DNA of 64,000 nt. Source: Promicromonospora iranensis (GTDB lineage: Bacteria; Actinomycetota; Actinomycetes; Actinomycetales; Cellulomonadaceae). The notes beneath the pieces were generated by a model. That model saw only the letters and a program-made list of their open reading frames with translations. It was not told where the DNA came from and did not search any database. The stretch spans positions 1 through 64,000 of the forward strand of contig NZ_JAJQQP010000005.1 in assembly GCF_028994805.1 (NCBI RefSeq), written 5' to 3'. The translations under genes and the position numbers were made by a program. Each line of letters opens with the position of its first letter. Position 1 is the first letter of the stretch. Positions 15,711-24,751 of the stretch are shown piece by piece.

Positions 15711-16301
15711 TCACATCGAGGCGAGGAGATTCTCCATCGCCTCGATCTCGGACGACTGCGTGTCGACGATGGTCTGCGCCATCTCGACGGCGCTCGCGTC
15801 CCTGCCTTCCTCGGCCTCTTCCTGCGCCATCTCCACCGCGCCGCGGTGGTGCGCGATCATCTGCTCGAGGAACAGGCGGTCGCTCTCGGGCGCCGTGGCC
15901 GCGTCGAGCGCCTGCAAATCCTCCTCCGACATCATGCCGCTCATCCCGGCATGGCCGGCGTGCTCGGAGGTGCGCTCGGCACCCCACGTGTCGAGCCACT
16001 GGCCGAGCTGCTCGATCTCCGGGGCCTGTGCGGCCTTGATCTCGGTGGCCAGCTCCGTGACCTCCGGGTTCGTCCCGTCCTTCGCGAGGACGGCGTCGGC
16101 CATCACCACCGCCTGCTCGTGGTGCGGGATCATCATCTGCGCGAACATGACGTCCGCGTCGTTGTGCGTGGTGGCCTCGCCGGACCCTGGGTCGGCGACG
16201 GCGGACGTGTCCTGCGGCGTCGGCTCCTCGGAGCCTGCGCAGCCCGCCAGGGCGAGTGCGCCGGCCAGGACGACTGCGGACAGAAAGGTGCGCTTCATCG
16301 G
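15711..16301 (-). CDS. DUF305-family lipoprotein
   Basis: A 196-residue protein with a lipoprotein signal peptide (lipobox LALAGC, Cys20) and a four-helix DUF305 domain. It carries two M-M/I-x2-HH motifs (QMMIPHHEQAV and QMIAHHRGAV) and a Met/His-rich GHAGMSGMM stretch. DUF305 proteins resemble ferritin-like bundles and are repeatedly found with copper-resistance genes, so extracytoplasmic copper binding is likely. The ATG at 16301 follows GAGGAAGAA. It is between DUF6153 and CopCD on the same strand. Confidence 0.88.
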   Translation of the reverse strand, partial: PMKRTFLSAVVLAGALALAGCAGSEEPTPQDTSAVADPGSGEATTHNDADVMFAQMMIPHHEQAVVMADAVLAKDGTNPEVTELATEIKAAQAPEIEQLGQWLDTWGAERTSEHAGHAGMSGMMSEEDLQALDAATAPESDRLFLEQMIAHHRGAVEMAQEEAEEGRDASAVEMAQTIVDTQSSEIEAMENLLASM

Positions 16302-16403
16302 TTCTTCCTCCAGCTCGTTCAGCTCATCGGGTAGCACTGACCGGCACGACCACCGTGCGTGGTCGCGCTGGCCGGGTCGACGCGGAGCGCGTCGACGCCG
16401 GGT

Positions 16404-16862
16404 CTACGTCCGGGAGATGCAGAGCTCGTGCAGGGAAGGAGCCGTGAGCGCGCGGAGGTCGACCGCCACCCGGGGCACGGGCACCGACCAGGCGGGCAGG
16501 ACCCGCCAGAGGAACCGCCGTGCGGGCGCGACCAGGGCGAGCAGCGCGACGAGGATCATGAGGCACATCGCCATGGCGGCGTCGTGCCCGCCGCACCCGT
16601 CATGGCACTCACCCACGGGTCCCGCGGTGTTCACCGCCGTGTGGCTGTCCGGGGCCGCCGGCAATGCGATCCCGCCGGCGGCGGCGACGTCCTGCGCCAC
16701 GACCGTGGAGACGTCGTGCGGTCCGTGGTGGTGCGAGGTCGGTGACCCGCTCATCGAGTGCATGGTGACCACGCCGATGATGACCATGAGGATCATCAGC
16801 GCGCCGTTCAGGCGTCGCCCCGGCTCGGCGACCGCCGAGCGAAGGAGCGAGATCACGAGCAC
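16404..16862 (-). CDS. DUF6153 family membrane-associated protein
   Basis: A protein of about 152 residues with an N-terminal membrane segment (LMILMVIIGVVTMHSM), a His/Met-rich extracellular part (SHHHGPHD, CHDGCGGHD), a second membrane segment (MAMCLMILVALLALV) and a basic tail. This layout matches DUF6153, a family seen beside CopC/CopD and DUF305 genes. The start is uncertain: GTG 16862 and GTG 16856 are both possible. A role in copper or other metal handling is inferred from ligands and context only. Confidence 0.7.
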   Translation of the reverse strand: MLVISLLRSAVAEPGRRLNGALMILMVIIGVVTMHSMSGSPTSHHHGPHDVSTVVAQDVAAAGGIALPAAPDSHTAVNTAGPVGECHDGCGGHDAAMAMCLMILVALLALVAPARRFLWRVLPAWSVPVPRVAVDLRALTAPSLHELCISRT

Positions 16863-16937
16863 GGCACGGAGGCTATCGCAATCACCCGCCGAGGCGAACT
16901 CGGGCGAGTGACCCGACCGCGTACGACAATCGTTCAG

Positions 16938-17873
16938 GTGACCGATACAGACACCTGGTCGCCGACCACGTTCGTGCGCAACGGCGACGTCGAACTTGCC
17001 TACGACCGCTTCGGGGAGCGTGGGGGAGTCCCGCTCCTGCTCATGATGGGCCTCGCGATCTCCCGGTTCTGGTGGCCGGACGGCCTCTGCCGGGCGCTCG
17101 CGGACCAGGGCTTCGACGTGATCCGCTACGACCAGCGCGACACCGGCGCGTCCACGCGGTTCAGCGAGACCGCGCGGCGCGGGTACTGGCGCATGCTGTT
17201 CGGCCCCGGCGCCTACACGGCAGAGGACCTGGCCGACGACGCCGTCGCCGTGCTCGACGCCGTCGGTTGGGACCGCGCGGTGATGTTCGGACACTCGCTG
17301 GGCGGCATCGTCGCGCAACGGGTCGCGCTGCGCCATCCGGACCGGGTGCTCGGGCTCGTCTCGTGCGACGCCCCGCCGAGCGACGCCGTCGGGTACCGCG
17401 CGCTGCGCTACGTGCAGTTCGGTCTCGTCGCACGCAACGCGACGAAGCGGTATCCGGCGGGCCACGACGGTGACCTCGCCGCCTCCCTGGCCATCGCGAA
17501 GGGGATGGCGTCCCGGGCCAACCCGTGCGACGAGGAGGCGGCCCGGGAGCGGATCGAGCGCGGGCTGGAGACCGGCCCACGGGACATGACCGGGATCGGC
17601 CGTCAGCTGCACGCGCGATGGCAGGGCCCGCGGCTGCGCGAGATCCAGGCGCCCACACTCGTGCTGCAGGGCGCGGACGACCCGCTCATCCGGACGTCGG
17701 CGGCCCGTGCCGTGGCGCGCGAGATCCGGGGCGCGAAGCTGATGATCCTTGACGACATCGGCCACGACCTGCCGCCCGTGGTCTGGCCGACGATCGCGGA
17801 GGAGACCCGGCGCCTGGTGGCGACGTCGGTAGGGTCGCACCGTGACCCGGCTGTCAGAGATCCAGGAACGTGA
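16938..17873 (+). CDS. Alpha/beta-hydrolase
   Basis: A 311-residue single-domain alpha/beta hydrolase. The nucleophile elbow is GHSLGG with Ser120. The acid is in QGADDPL and the catalytic histidine in DIGHDLP near the end. An RYDQRDTGAST stretch after strand 3 resembles epoxide-hydrolase/lactonase-like or aclacinomycin methylesterase-like members. The GTG at 16938 is chosen because family similarity begins there. The next gene overlaps its last 32 bases, indicating a translationally coupled pair. The substrate is unknown. Confidence 0.85.
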   Translation: MTDTDTWSPTTFVRNGDVELAYDRFGERGGVPLLLMMGLAISRFWWPDGLCRALADQGFDVIRYDQRDTGASTRFSETARRGYWRMLFGPGAYTAEDLADDAVAVLDAVGWDRAVMFGHSLGGIVAQRVALRHPDRVLGLVSCDAPPSDAVGYRALRYVQFGLVARNATKRYPAGHDGDLAASLAIAKGMASRANPCDEEAARERIERGLETGPRDMTGIGRQLHARWQGPRLREIQAPTLVLQGADDPLIRTSAARAVAREIRGAKLMILDDIGHDLPPVVWPTIAEETRRLVATSVGSHRDPAVRDPGT

Positions 17874-18471
17874 GCGCTCGGCACTTGTCGACGATCTGAG
17901 TGCGTTGACGCCCGAGCAGTGGCGCTCGCCGACCCTGTGCGGTTCGTGGGACGTGGAGGACGTCGTCGCGCACCTCGGAGCGGCGTCGACCCTCTCGATG
18001 TGGGGATGGGTGCGCAGCATCGTCGGCGCGCGGTTCGACGCCGACGTGCACAACCAGCGCCGGCTCGAGGAGTTCCGCGGCGCGACGCCGGCGGTGACCC
18101 TCGAGCGCTTCGCGGGGACCGGGCCGATCGGGCTGCCCGGCAAGGAGAGCCCCGCGGGGCTCGGCGAGCTGATCGTCCACGCCGAGGACATCCGCCGGCC
18201 GATGGGCCTGCGGCGCGAGCCGGACGCCGAAGGGCTCTCGGCCGTCGCGCGGTTCTTCGCCACCAAGGACTTCGCCGTCAACAGCCGGTCCCTGGTCAAG
18301 GGCCTGCGCCTCGTGGCGACCGACGCCGACTTCCGGTCCGGCTCCGGACCGGAGATCGAGGGTCCGCTGCTCTCCCTCGTCATGGCGATGGCGGGCCGGT
18401 CGGCCGTGCTCGGTGACCTGCACGGTGACGGCGTGCCGGAGCTGTCCCGGAGAATGGCAGGGGCCGGGTGA
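17842..18471 (+). CDS. Maleylpyruvate isomerase-like (DinB/MDMPI fold) protein
   Basis: A 209-residue protein of the TIGR03083/mycothiol-dependent maleylpyruvate isomerase N-terminal fold. Markers are WRSPTLCGSWDVEDVVAHL near residues 27-45, a late IVHAEDIRRPMGL and a C-terminal helix. Metal-coordinating histidines (H44 region and H116 region) match the DinB-like fold. Such proteins use mycothiol, the actinobacterial thiol, for isomerisation or conjugation. The GTG start overlaps the hydrolase, and its stop overlaps the following ATG-like GTG by four bases. Confidence 0.8.
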   Translation: MTRLSEIQERERSALVDDLSALTPEQWRSPTLCGSWDVEDVVAHLGAASTLSMWGWVRSIVGARFDADVHNQRRLEEFRGATPAVTLERFAGTGPIGLPGKESPAGLGELIVHAEDIRRPMGLRREPDAEGLSAVARFFATKDFAVNSRSLVKGLRLVATDADFRSGSGPEIEGPLLSLVMAMAGRSAVLGDLHGDGVPELSRRMAGAG

Positions 18472-19423
18472 ACACCGCCGAGGCGCTGCTGAGCGGGTGG
18501 CGCGGGCGCCGGTTCCTGCTGGAGCTCGCGCTGGACGCCGAGGCCATCTTCGCGGACCGCGACGGAACGGAGGTGCCGCTCGCGCAGGCGGTGATGTCGG
18601 CGGGCTGCGAGGTGCCCACGGCGACGCCCGAGGTCGTCGCGACGCTGCCGGAGACGGTCCGCCTCGCCGACGTCGACCAGGACGCGGCGCTGCATGCCTT
18701 CGCCGACGCGGTGGCCCACGCCCGCTACTGGCAGGAGCCCGACGGCGAGGACATGCTCGCCGTCACACCCGTGGTGCGGGCCGCCCTGGAGCGCGTCGCC
18801 CGGCACGTCGCCGGGTCCGCGACCGGCATCGGATGGTGGAGTGCACCCCTCGACCGTGCGGACCAGCACATGGTCGCCTGGGACGGGCGCGGGAGGAGAG
18901 GCCCGCCGATCCGACGGCATCCGCGGGCGGTGAGTGGTGGTCTGCCCCGCCGCCCGACCTGACCCGCACCACGAGGAGCCTCGGGCGGCTCGGACCGGTG
19001 GGCCTCTGGCTGGTCGAGGACGCCATGAGCTGGGAGCGTGCGGTCACGCGACGGGTGGAGGTTCCCGCCGGTGCGTGCGTGCACGAGATCGACGGACCCG
19101 ACGTGTGGGCCGCGCTGTGCCGCGCGTACCCGCTCGAGGTGACCGCGCAGAAGCGGCACGACTGGTATCGCACCACCGGCCGCGACGGGCGCTTGCTGAT
19201 GCCTGACTGGGCCGCGGTCGCCGTCGACCACGACGCCGTCCACCTCACCGCCGCCGCGTACCTCGCCGCGGCCGGGACCGTCGTCCCGGTCGACGGCGAC
19301 ACCGCGAGCGTCATCGCCGGATGGAATCCCGACGAGACTTACTGGCTCTCCGACGACGTCCGGTCGGAGACCGGCGACGCGGTGTGGGTGCTCGACGACG
19401 AGGACTGGGCGCCCGGGTCCTGA
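18468..19423 (+). pseudogene. Frameshifted gene, unknown function (two-part protein)
   Basis: An open frame begins with GTG at 18468 (MNTAEALLSGW) and has sensible coding to about 18890. It then turns into Arg/Pro-rich nonsense. Good coding resumes at the same place in the -1 frame (REERPADPTASAGGEWWSAP) and runs to 19423. Restoring one G in the GGG run at 18891-18893 joins the parts into one protein of about 318 residues. The two halves carry matching IGWWSAPLDRAD and GEWWSAPPPDLT segments, so the intact product seems internally repeated. It may be a real mutation, a homopolymer sequencing error or, less likely, programmed slippage. I do not recognise the family. Confidence 0.7.
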
Positions 19424-19477
19424 TCGGCGCTGCGCGGGCACGGGCAGGGCGGCGCCATACCGGCTGGCCGACGCGCG

Positions 19478-20833
19478 TCAGCCCGAGCTGCGCCCGTCGC
19501 GCCCGAGCAGGTGACGCAGGGCCGGCTCCAGGGTCGGGTGCCGGAACCGGTGCCCCCGCCCGAGCAGGGCCGCCGGGTACAGCCGCTGGCTGGCCTCGGC
19601 GAGCTCGGTCGCCCCCTCGCGGCCGAGCAGCAGCCGCGGGCCCAGGCCGGGGACCGGCAGGACCGCCGGCCGGCGAAGCACCCCGGCGAGGGTCTTCGTG
19701 TACGCGGCGTTGCGCACCGGCTCCGGCGCGACGGCGTTGACTGGGCCGGACAGCCCGGTGTCGTAGAGCGCGCGGTGGTAGACGTCCACCAGGTCGTCGA
19801 TGCCGATCCAGGACTGCCACATCTGCCCGTCGCCGAGCCTGCCGCCCAGCCCTGCCGAGAACAGCGGGTAGAACAGGCGCAGCGTCCCGCCGCGCGGTGA
19901 CTGCACGAGCCCGGTGCGGACGGTGACCACCCGCAGCCCGGCCTCGGCGGCGGCGCTGGTCGCCTGCTCCCAGTCGGCGACGACGTCGGCGAGGAACCCG
20001 TCGCCCCGCGCGGAGGACTCGTCGAGCACCTCGTCGCCGCGGTCCGGGCCGTAGTACCCGATCGCCGAGGCGGAGACGAACACGGACGGCCCGTCCGGGG
20101 TGCGTCCGGCCAGCTCGGCGAGCGCCCTGGTCGGCCCGATCCGCGACCCGCGGACGGCGGCGCGGTGCGCGTCGGTGAACCGGCCGGCGATCGATGCGCC
20201 CGCGAGGTGGATCACCGCGTCCACCCCGCGCAGCAGGTCGTCGGCCGGGTCGGCGGGGTCCCAGCGCCGTTCGTCGGGGCCGTGCGGCGTACCGCGCACC
20301 AGCCTGATCACGCGGTGGCCGGCGGTCGTCAGGAACGGCACCAGGGCACTGCCGACGAACCCGCTGCTGCCGGTCACGGCGACCACCATCGGCCGGTCGC
20401 CGCTGTTCCGTGCGGTGGCCTGTGCCGCCAGGTCCATGCGGAGCTGGCGGTGCCGGTAGGCGAACATGGCGCGCAGGAGCCCCGGCGGCACGTTCGTGTG
20501 CACGGTGTCGGTGATGCGGGTGCGGGTGCCCTCGTCGCGGAGCTCGTGCACGTGCCGCCAGCGCACGCCCCAGCGCAGCGGCGCGGAGACCAGCTCGTCG
20601 ACGAACCGCTCCGGTGGCTCGTAGCCCGAGTGCCGGGCCACCCAGCGCAGCCCGAGCGGGAGGCCCAGCACGGCCTCGCCGTTGGCCAGGGACGTCGCCT
20701 CCCGGACCACCCCCATCGGCGCCCACGGCGGCGTGAGCCGTGAGACCGCGCCGGGCCGCTCGTGCCAGGCGAAGACCTCGGCGCGCGGGTAGGCGACCAC
20801 GCTCGACCAGGTCAGTGGCTTGACCAGCGTCAT
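19478..20833 (-). CDS. SRPBCC domain fused to TIGR01777-family NAD-dependent epimerase
   Basis: A 451-residue two-domain protein. Residues ~1-150 form an SRPBCC/polyketide-cyclase-like ligand pocket (YPRAEVFAWHERPGA, ITDTVHTNVPPG). From ~157 an extended SDR domain of the TIGR01777 type starts with VAVTGSSGFVGSALVPFL and contains GVDAVIHLAGASIAGR, SASAIGYYG, and MWQSWIGIDDLVDVYH. It is the last gene of the carotenoid operon, and its start overlaps the crtEb stop by four bases. The role is unknown; hydrophobic-ligand binding plus redox chemistry would suit a late carotenoid modification, but this is inference from position. Confidence 0.85.
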   Translation of the reverse strand: MTLVKPLTWSSVVAYPRAEVFAWHERPGAVSRLTPPWAPMGVVREATSLANGEAVLGLPLGLRWVARHSGYEPPERFVDELVSAPLRWGVRWRHVHELRDEGTRTRITDTVHTNVPPGLLRAMFAYRHRQLRMDLAAQATARNSGDRPMVVAVTGSSGFVGSALVPFLTTAGHRVIRLVRGTPHGPDERRWDPADPADDLLRGVDAVIHLAGASIAGRFTDAHRAAVRGSRIGPTRALAELAGRTPDGPSVFVSASAIGYYGPDRGDEVLDESSARGDGFLADVVADWEQATSAAAEAGLRVVTVRTGLVQSPRGGTLRLFYPLFSAGLGGRLGDGQMWQSWIGIDDLVDVYHRALYDTGLSGPVNAVAPEPVRNAAYTKTLAGVLRRPAVLPVPGLGPRLLLGREGATELAEASQRLYPAALLGRGHRFRHPTLEPALRHLLGRDGRSSG

Positions 20834-21699
20834 GGCAGGCCTCCGTTCCGTAGGACGTGCAGGATGAGGATCATGGTCACGGCGGTGCCCACCGCGTAGT
20901 TGACCCAGAGGAAGTGGCGCCACCCGCCGTTGGCCCGGGCGGACTCCGCGTCGCTCAGCCGCGCGTAGGGGAGCGCGAGCGCGAGGTAGGGGAGCACGAG
21001 CAGGCCGGCGAGCGCACCGGGCCAGCCGGTGGTGGCCACCAGGAGCCCGGCGGCGGCCCAGGCCGCGAGGGCGAGGCGGACCGTGGTGGCGGCGCCGAAC
21101 GCCGTCGCGATCGAGGCGATGCCTCCCTTGCGGTCCGGGACGACGTCCTGGACCGCGCCGAAGGCGTGGCTCGCCATGCCCCACAGCAGGAAGGCGCCGA
21201 GCACCGCGAGGGTCTCGGGTGTCGGCTCGGCCTCGGCCAGCGTCAGGCCGTAGACCGCCGGGCTCACGAAGTGCACGCTCGAGGTCAGCGAGTCGAGCAC
21301 CGGCACCTCCTTGAAGCGGAACGGCGGCGCGGAGTAGGCGACGAGCGCGAACAGGCTCACCGCGAGCGCCACCCACGACAGCGGCGGGCCGAGCAGGACG
21401 AGCGCCACCACGAACGGCACGCAGCTGACGACGGACGCGACGAGGATCGTGCGATGCCGAGCAGGCGGGAGCAGGGCGCCCTCGACGCCGCCCTTGCGGG
21501 GGTTGGCGAGGTCTGAGCCGTAGTCGAAGACGTCGTTGATCCCGTAGAGCGCGAGGTTGTACGGCACGAGGAAGAACAGCGTGCCGAGGACCAGCGAGGC
21601 GTCGACGTCCCCGGTCGTCAGCAGGTACGCCGCGGCGAAGGGGTAGGCGGTGTTGATCCAGCTCAGCGGGCGGGAGGCACGTGCGAGGTCAGCGATCAT
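20830..21699 (-). CDS. crtEb: Lycopene elongase (UbiA-type prenyltransferase, C50 carotenoid synthesis)
   Basis: A 289-residue UbiA-superfamily membrane prenyltransferase with about eight helices. It has the aspartate-rich NDVFDYGSD motif near residue 55 and a second acidic motif DVVPDRKGG near 187. CrtEb adds two C5 units from DMAPP to lycopene to give the C50 flavuxanthin. The call rests on these motifs together with the adjacent crtYe/crtYf/crtI, the classic C50 set of Corynebacterium and Micrococcus. Confidence 0.92.
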   Translation of the reverse strand: MIADLARASRPLSWINTAYPFAAAYLLTTGDVDASLVLGTLFFLVPYNLALYGINDVFDYGSDLANPRKGGVEGALLPPARHRTILVASVVSCVPFVVALVLLGPPLSWVALAVSLFALVAYSAPPFRFKEVPVLDSLTSSVHFVSPAVYGLTLAEAEPTPETLAVLGAFLLWGMASHAFGAVQDVVPDRKGGIASIATAFGAATTVRLALAAWAAAGLLVATTGWPGALAGLLVLPYLALALPYARLSDAESARANGGWRHFLWVNYAVGTAVTMILILHVLRNGGLP

Positions 21700-21994
21700 C
21701 GCGGCCTCCGAAGAGGGACCACAGCGCCGGCAGCAGGACGACGGCGGCCAGCGGGTAGGAGAAGTCCTCGACGGGCGCCAGCCCGACCCGGAGCCCCGAG
21801 ATGTGCGCGTCGGAGTAGGCGAACAGCCCGCTGGCGATCATCAGGTTGTCGAACACCGTGGTGAGGATCAGCAGGGCGACGGCGGCGAGCGCGAGGGCGC
21901 GCCAGCTGACGCCGGGCTTCGTGGAACGTCGCGCCACGACGGCGACCGTCGCGGCCACCGCGAGGAAGGCGAGGGCGAGCAGGAGGTAGGTCAT
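21689..21994 (-). CDS. crtYf: C50 carotenoid epsilon-cyclase subunit (lycopene cyclase domain)
   Basis: A 101-residue protein with three membrane helices and the PVEDFSYPLAAVVLLPALW motif of heterodimeric carotenoid cyclases. ATG 21994 is chosen: it overlaps the crtYe stop by four bases and starts directly into the first helix. CrtYe and CrtYf together cyclise C50 flavuxanthin to a decaprenoxanthin-type product, or sarcinaxanthin-type if gamma-specific. Ring specificity cannot be read from sequence. Confidence 0.88.
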   Translation of the reverse strand: MTYLLLALAFLAVAATVAVVARRSTKPGVSWRALALAAVALLILTTVFDNLMIASGLFAYSDAHISGLRVGLAPVEDFSYPLAAVVLLPALWSLFGGRDDR

Positions 21995-22317
21995 CGTGTT
22001 CTCCCCGCGCGGTCCAGGACGCGCTGGGCGCCCATGACCAGCACCATCGTGAGCTCGCACAGGAACAGGAGGAACACCAGCTCCTCGAGGGGCAGCTCGG
22101 GGGCGAGCATGATCCCTGTCATGTACTGCCCGGTGCCGTGGAAGAACACGCCCAGCGCGATGCCGGCCAGGTCCCAGGCCAGGAAGAACGCCGTGCCGAC
22201 CGCGAGGACGGCGGCCGCGCGCCCGGGGGAGCGCCAGCAGAACAGCCGGAACCTGGCGTCCAGCACCAGCACCCCGGCCGCCGACAGCAGCAGCACGGCG
22301 AGGTAGGTGTAGCTCAT
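21991..22317 (-). CDS. crtYe: C50 carotenoid cyclase subunit (lycopene cyclase domain)
   Basis: A 108-residue, three-helix membrane protein. It begins MSYTYLAVLLLSAAGVLVLD and ends with the ELPLEELVFLLFLCE motif, the counterpart of the PVEDF motif in its partner. It forms one half of the heterodimeric cyclase with the crtYf product. The start overlaps the crtI stop by four bases. Confidence 0.88.
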   Translation of the reverse strand: MSYTYLAVLLLSAAGVLVLDARFRLFCWRSPGRAAAVLAVGTAFFLAWDLAGIALGVFFHGTGQYMTGIMLAPELPLEELVFLLFLCELTMVLVMGAQRVLDRAGRTR

Positions 22318-23870
22318 CCGTCCTCCCGCAGCGGTCCGGCGGTGGTGTCGCCCCGCAGCCGCTTGACGACGAGCTCCGCGCTGATCAGGCACATGGGCAG
22401 GCCGATCCCGGGGATCGTCGTCGCGCCGGCGTACAGGAGGTTGGACACGCGCGAGGACGCGTTGGGGCCACGGAACATGGCGCTCTGGCGCAGGGTGTGG
22501 CCGGGGCCGAGGGCGCCGCCGCGCCAGGCGCCGAAGTCCCGCTCGAAGTCGGCGGGGCCGATCGTGCGCCGTACGACCACCCGGTCCGCGAGGTCGGGCG
22601 TGCCGGACCACTGTGCGATCTGCGCGATGGCCTCGTCGGCGATGCGCTCCACTCCCGGGTCCCCGGCGCCGTCCACGCCGCCCGCGCCGATGGTGGTGTC
22701 GGCGGGCACGGGGATCAGCACGAACAGGTTCTCGTGTCCGGGCGGTGCGACGGCGTCGGTGGCACTCGGGCGGCAGACGTAGAGCGACGTGGGTGTCGGC
22801 ACCGACGGGCGGTGGCCGAAGATGGCGTCGAACCCCTGCTGCCAGTCGCGCGCGAACAGCAGCGAGTGGTGCGCCAGCCGGGGCAGCTCGCCACGCACCC
22901 CCAGGAGTGCCAGCACGGCGCCAGGGCCGGGATCCCGGTGCTTCCACCAGCGGTCGCTGTGGCTGCGGTGCGCGGGGTCGAGCAGGTGGTGCTCGGTCAC
23001 GCGCAGGTCCGTGCTCGACACCACGACGTCCGCCTCCAGGTCGTACGTCCGGCCGGTGCCGTCGTCGACCACGACACCGGTGACGGCGCCGTCGGCCACC
23101 GTGATCCGTTCCACGCGCTGCCCGGTGTGCAGCTTCGCGCCCGCCCGCTGGGCGACCCGGGCGACGGCGTCGATCACCGCGCCGAACCCGCCGCGCGGGT
23201 ACAGCACGCCCTGGGTCACGTCCAGGTGGCTCATGAGGTGGTACATGCTGGGTGCGGCGTGTGGCGAGGTGCCCAGGAACACGGCGGGATAGCCGAGGAT
23301 GCGGCGGACCCGGTCGTCCGTCGTGTGGCGCGCGATGAAGCGGTCCAGCGGCTCGCCGAGCAGGCGGGCCAGACGCGGTGCCTGGCGCACGAGGTCGCGG
23401 TCGAGCAGCGGTCCGAGCGACGCGTACGTCGCGTACAGGAACCGCTCGGTGGCGATCCGGTACGTCTCGGCCGCGGAGTCCAGGTAGGTCCCCAGCCTCG
23501 CCGCCGACGGCGGGTCGAGCGCCAGCAGCGCCTCGCGCGCGCCGTCGGCGGGCAGGTCGAAGGGCTCGGCGTCACCCTCGAAGAAGACCCGGTAGGAGGG
23601 GTCGAGCCGCACAAGGTCCAGCTCGTCGCGGGCACTGGTGCCGAGCAGGCGGAAGAAGTGCTCGAAGACCTCCGGCATGAGGTACCAGGAGGGGCCGGTG
23701 TCGAACCGGAAGCCGTCGCGCTCCCACCGTCCGGCGCGGCCACCGAGCTCTGGCCGCGCCTCCAGCAGCGTGACCTCGGCACCGTCCCGGGCGAGCAGGG
23801 CGGCGGTCGCCAGGCCGGAGATGCCGCCGCCGATCACGACGACCCGTCGGCCGCGGATGTTGTCGGTCAT
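22314..23870 (-). CDS. crtI: Phytoene desaturase (lycopene-forming)
   Basis: A 518-residue FAD enzyme. The dinucleotide fold VVVIGGGISGLATAALLA lies at residues ~9-26, then RPELGGRAGRW and RFDTGPSWYLMP. The C-terminal signature YAGATTIPGIGLPMCLISAELV is typical of bacterial CrtI. It introduces four double bonds into phytoene to give lycopene, the substrate of crtEb. The start overlaps the crtB stop by four bases. Confidence 0.94.
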   Translation of the reverse strand: MTDNIRGRRVVVIGGGISGLATAALLARDGAEVTLLEARPELGGRAGRWERDGFRFDTGPSWYLMPEVFEHFFRLLGTSARDELDLVRLDPSYRVFFEGDAEPFDLPADGAREALLALDPPSAARLGTYLDSAAETYRIATERFLYATYASLGPLLDRDLVRQAPRLARLLGEPLDRFIARHTTDDRVRRILGYPAVFLGTSPHAAPSMYHLMSHLDVTQGVLYPRGGFGAVIDAVARVAQRAGAKLHTGQRVERITVADGAVTGVVVDDGTGRTYDLEADVVVSSTDLRVTEHHLLDPAHRSHSDRWWKHRDPGPGAVLALLGVRGELPRLAHHSLLFARDWQQGFDAIFGHRPSVPTPTSLYVCRPSATDAVAPPGHENLFVLIPVPADTTIGAGGVDGAGDPGVERIADEAIAQIAQWSGTPDLADRVVVRRTIGPADFERDFGAWRGGALGPGHTLRQSAMFRGPNASSRVSNLLYAGATTIPGIGLPMCLISAELVVKRLRGDTTAGPLREDG

Positions 23871-24751
23871 GCCCGCGCCCCCGCCCGCGTGCCGGCGAGG
23901 ACCGCCGCGGCGATGCGCAGCTTGACGGCCGTCGGCACGGACACCCGATGCCCGCGCAGCCGGGCGGCAGGGGTGTGCCGCAGCCGGTCGTTGAGCTCGG
24001 TGAAGAGACCGGCGGCCAGCGCCGTCGCGCGGCGCGGCCCGGCGGGGAGCAGCGGGATCACGGCGCGCGCGGCGGCGAGGTCGGCGTCGATGTCCTTGAC
24101 GATCACCGCCTTGTGCTCGTCGTCGAGATGGTCGGGACCCGTGCCGGGAAAGTAGGACCGGCCCAGGCGGCCCTCGTCGTCGCCGAGGTCACGCAGGAAG
24201 TTGATCTTCTGGAACGCCGCGCCGAGCCGGCGTGCTCCCTCCTCCAGCCGGCTGCGGACCGCGGGGGAGACGGGTGAGCCGTGCAGGAAGGCGCGCAGGC
24301 ACATCAGGCCGACCACCTCCGCCGAGCCGTGCACGTAGTCGTGGAACTCCCCGACGCTGAGCGTGGCCACCGGGTCCAGGTCGCGGCGCATCGATGCGAA
24401 GAAGGGGCGCACCAGCGTCTCGTCGACACCGACCGCCCGCGCGGTGGTGGCGAAGGCGTGCACCACGACGTTCGCGCTGAACCCGCTGCGCAGCGCCGCG
24501 TACGTCTCGGTCTCCAGCGCGTCGAGGGCGCTACGGCACTCGGCGGGCGCGAGGCCCGCCTCGTGCGCGGGGCCGTCCACCACCTCGTCGGCCACCCGCA
24601 CCAGCGCGTAGATGTCCTCGATCATCGCGCGCTGCGCGGGTGGTAGCAGCCGGGTGGCCAGGCTGAACGACGTCGAGTAGGCGCCGAGCACCTGGGCCGC
24701 GGCCAGGTGGGCCGTGTCCGTGTAGAGCGCGAGGGAGGACGACGGGTTCAT
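23867..24751 (-). CDS. crtB: Phytoene synthase
   Basis: A 294-residue squalene/phytoene synthase. It has the first aspartate motif D55-E-V-V-D59 and a second in NFLRDLGDDEGRLGRSYFP, plus YSTSFSLATRLLP at the N-terminus. It condenses two GGPP into phytoene. Four-base overlaps join it to crtE upstream and crtI downstream. Confidence 0.94.
   Translation of the reverse strand: MNPSSSLALYTDTAHLAAAQVLGAYSTSFSLATRLLPPAQRAMIEDIYALVRVADEVVDGPAHEAGLAPAECRSALDALETETYAALRSGFSANVVVHAFATTARAVGVDETLVRPFFASMRRDLDPVATLSVGEFHDYVHGSAEVVGLMCLRAFLHGSPVSPAVRSRLEEGARRLGAAFQKINFLRDLGDDEGRLGRSYFPGTGPDHLDDEHKAVIVKDIDADLAAARAVIPLLPAGPRRATALAAGLFTELNDRLRHTPAARLRGHRVSVPTAVKLRIAAAVLAGTRAGARA

Noticed and set aside
16404-18920. 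838-codon minus-strand frame spanning several genes
   Set aside because: Only the last ~152 codons (DUF6153) are protein-like; the rest is antisense to the hydrolase and isomerase genes.
19311-20726. Long minus-strand frame opposite or beside the SRPBCC-epimerase gene
   Set aside because: Arg/Ala/Gly-rich shadow in the wrong frame; the real gene is 19478-20833.
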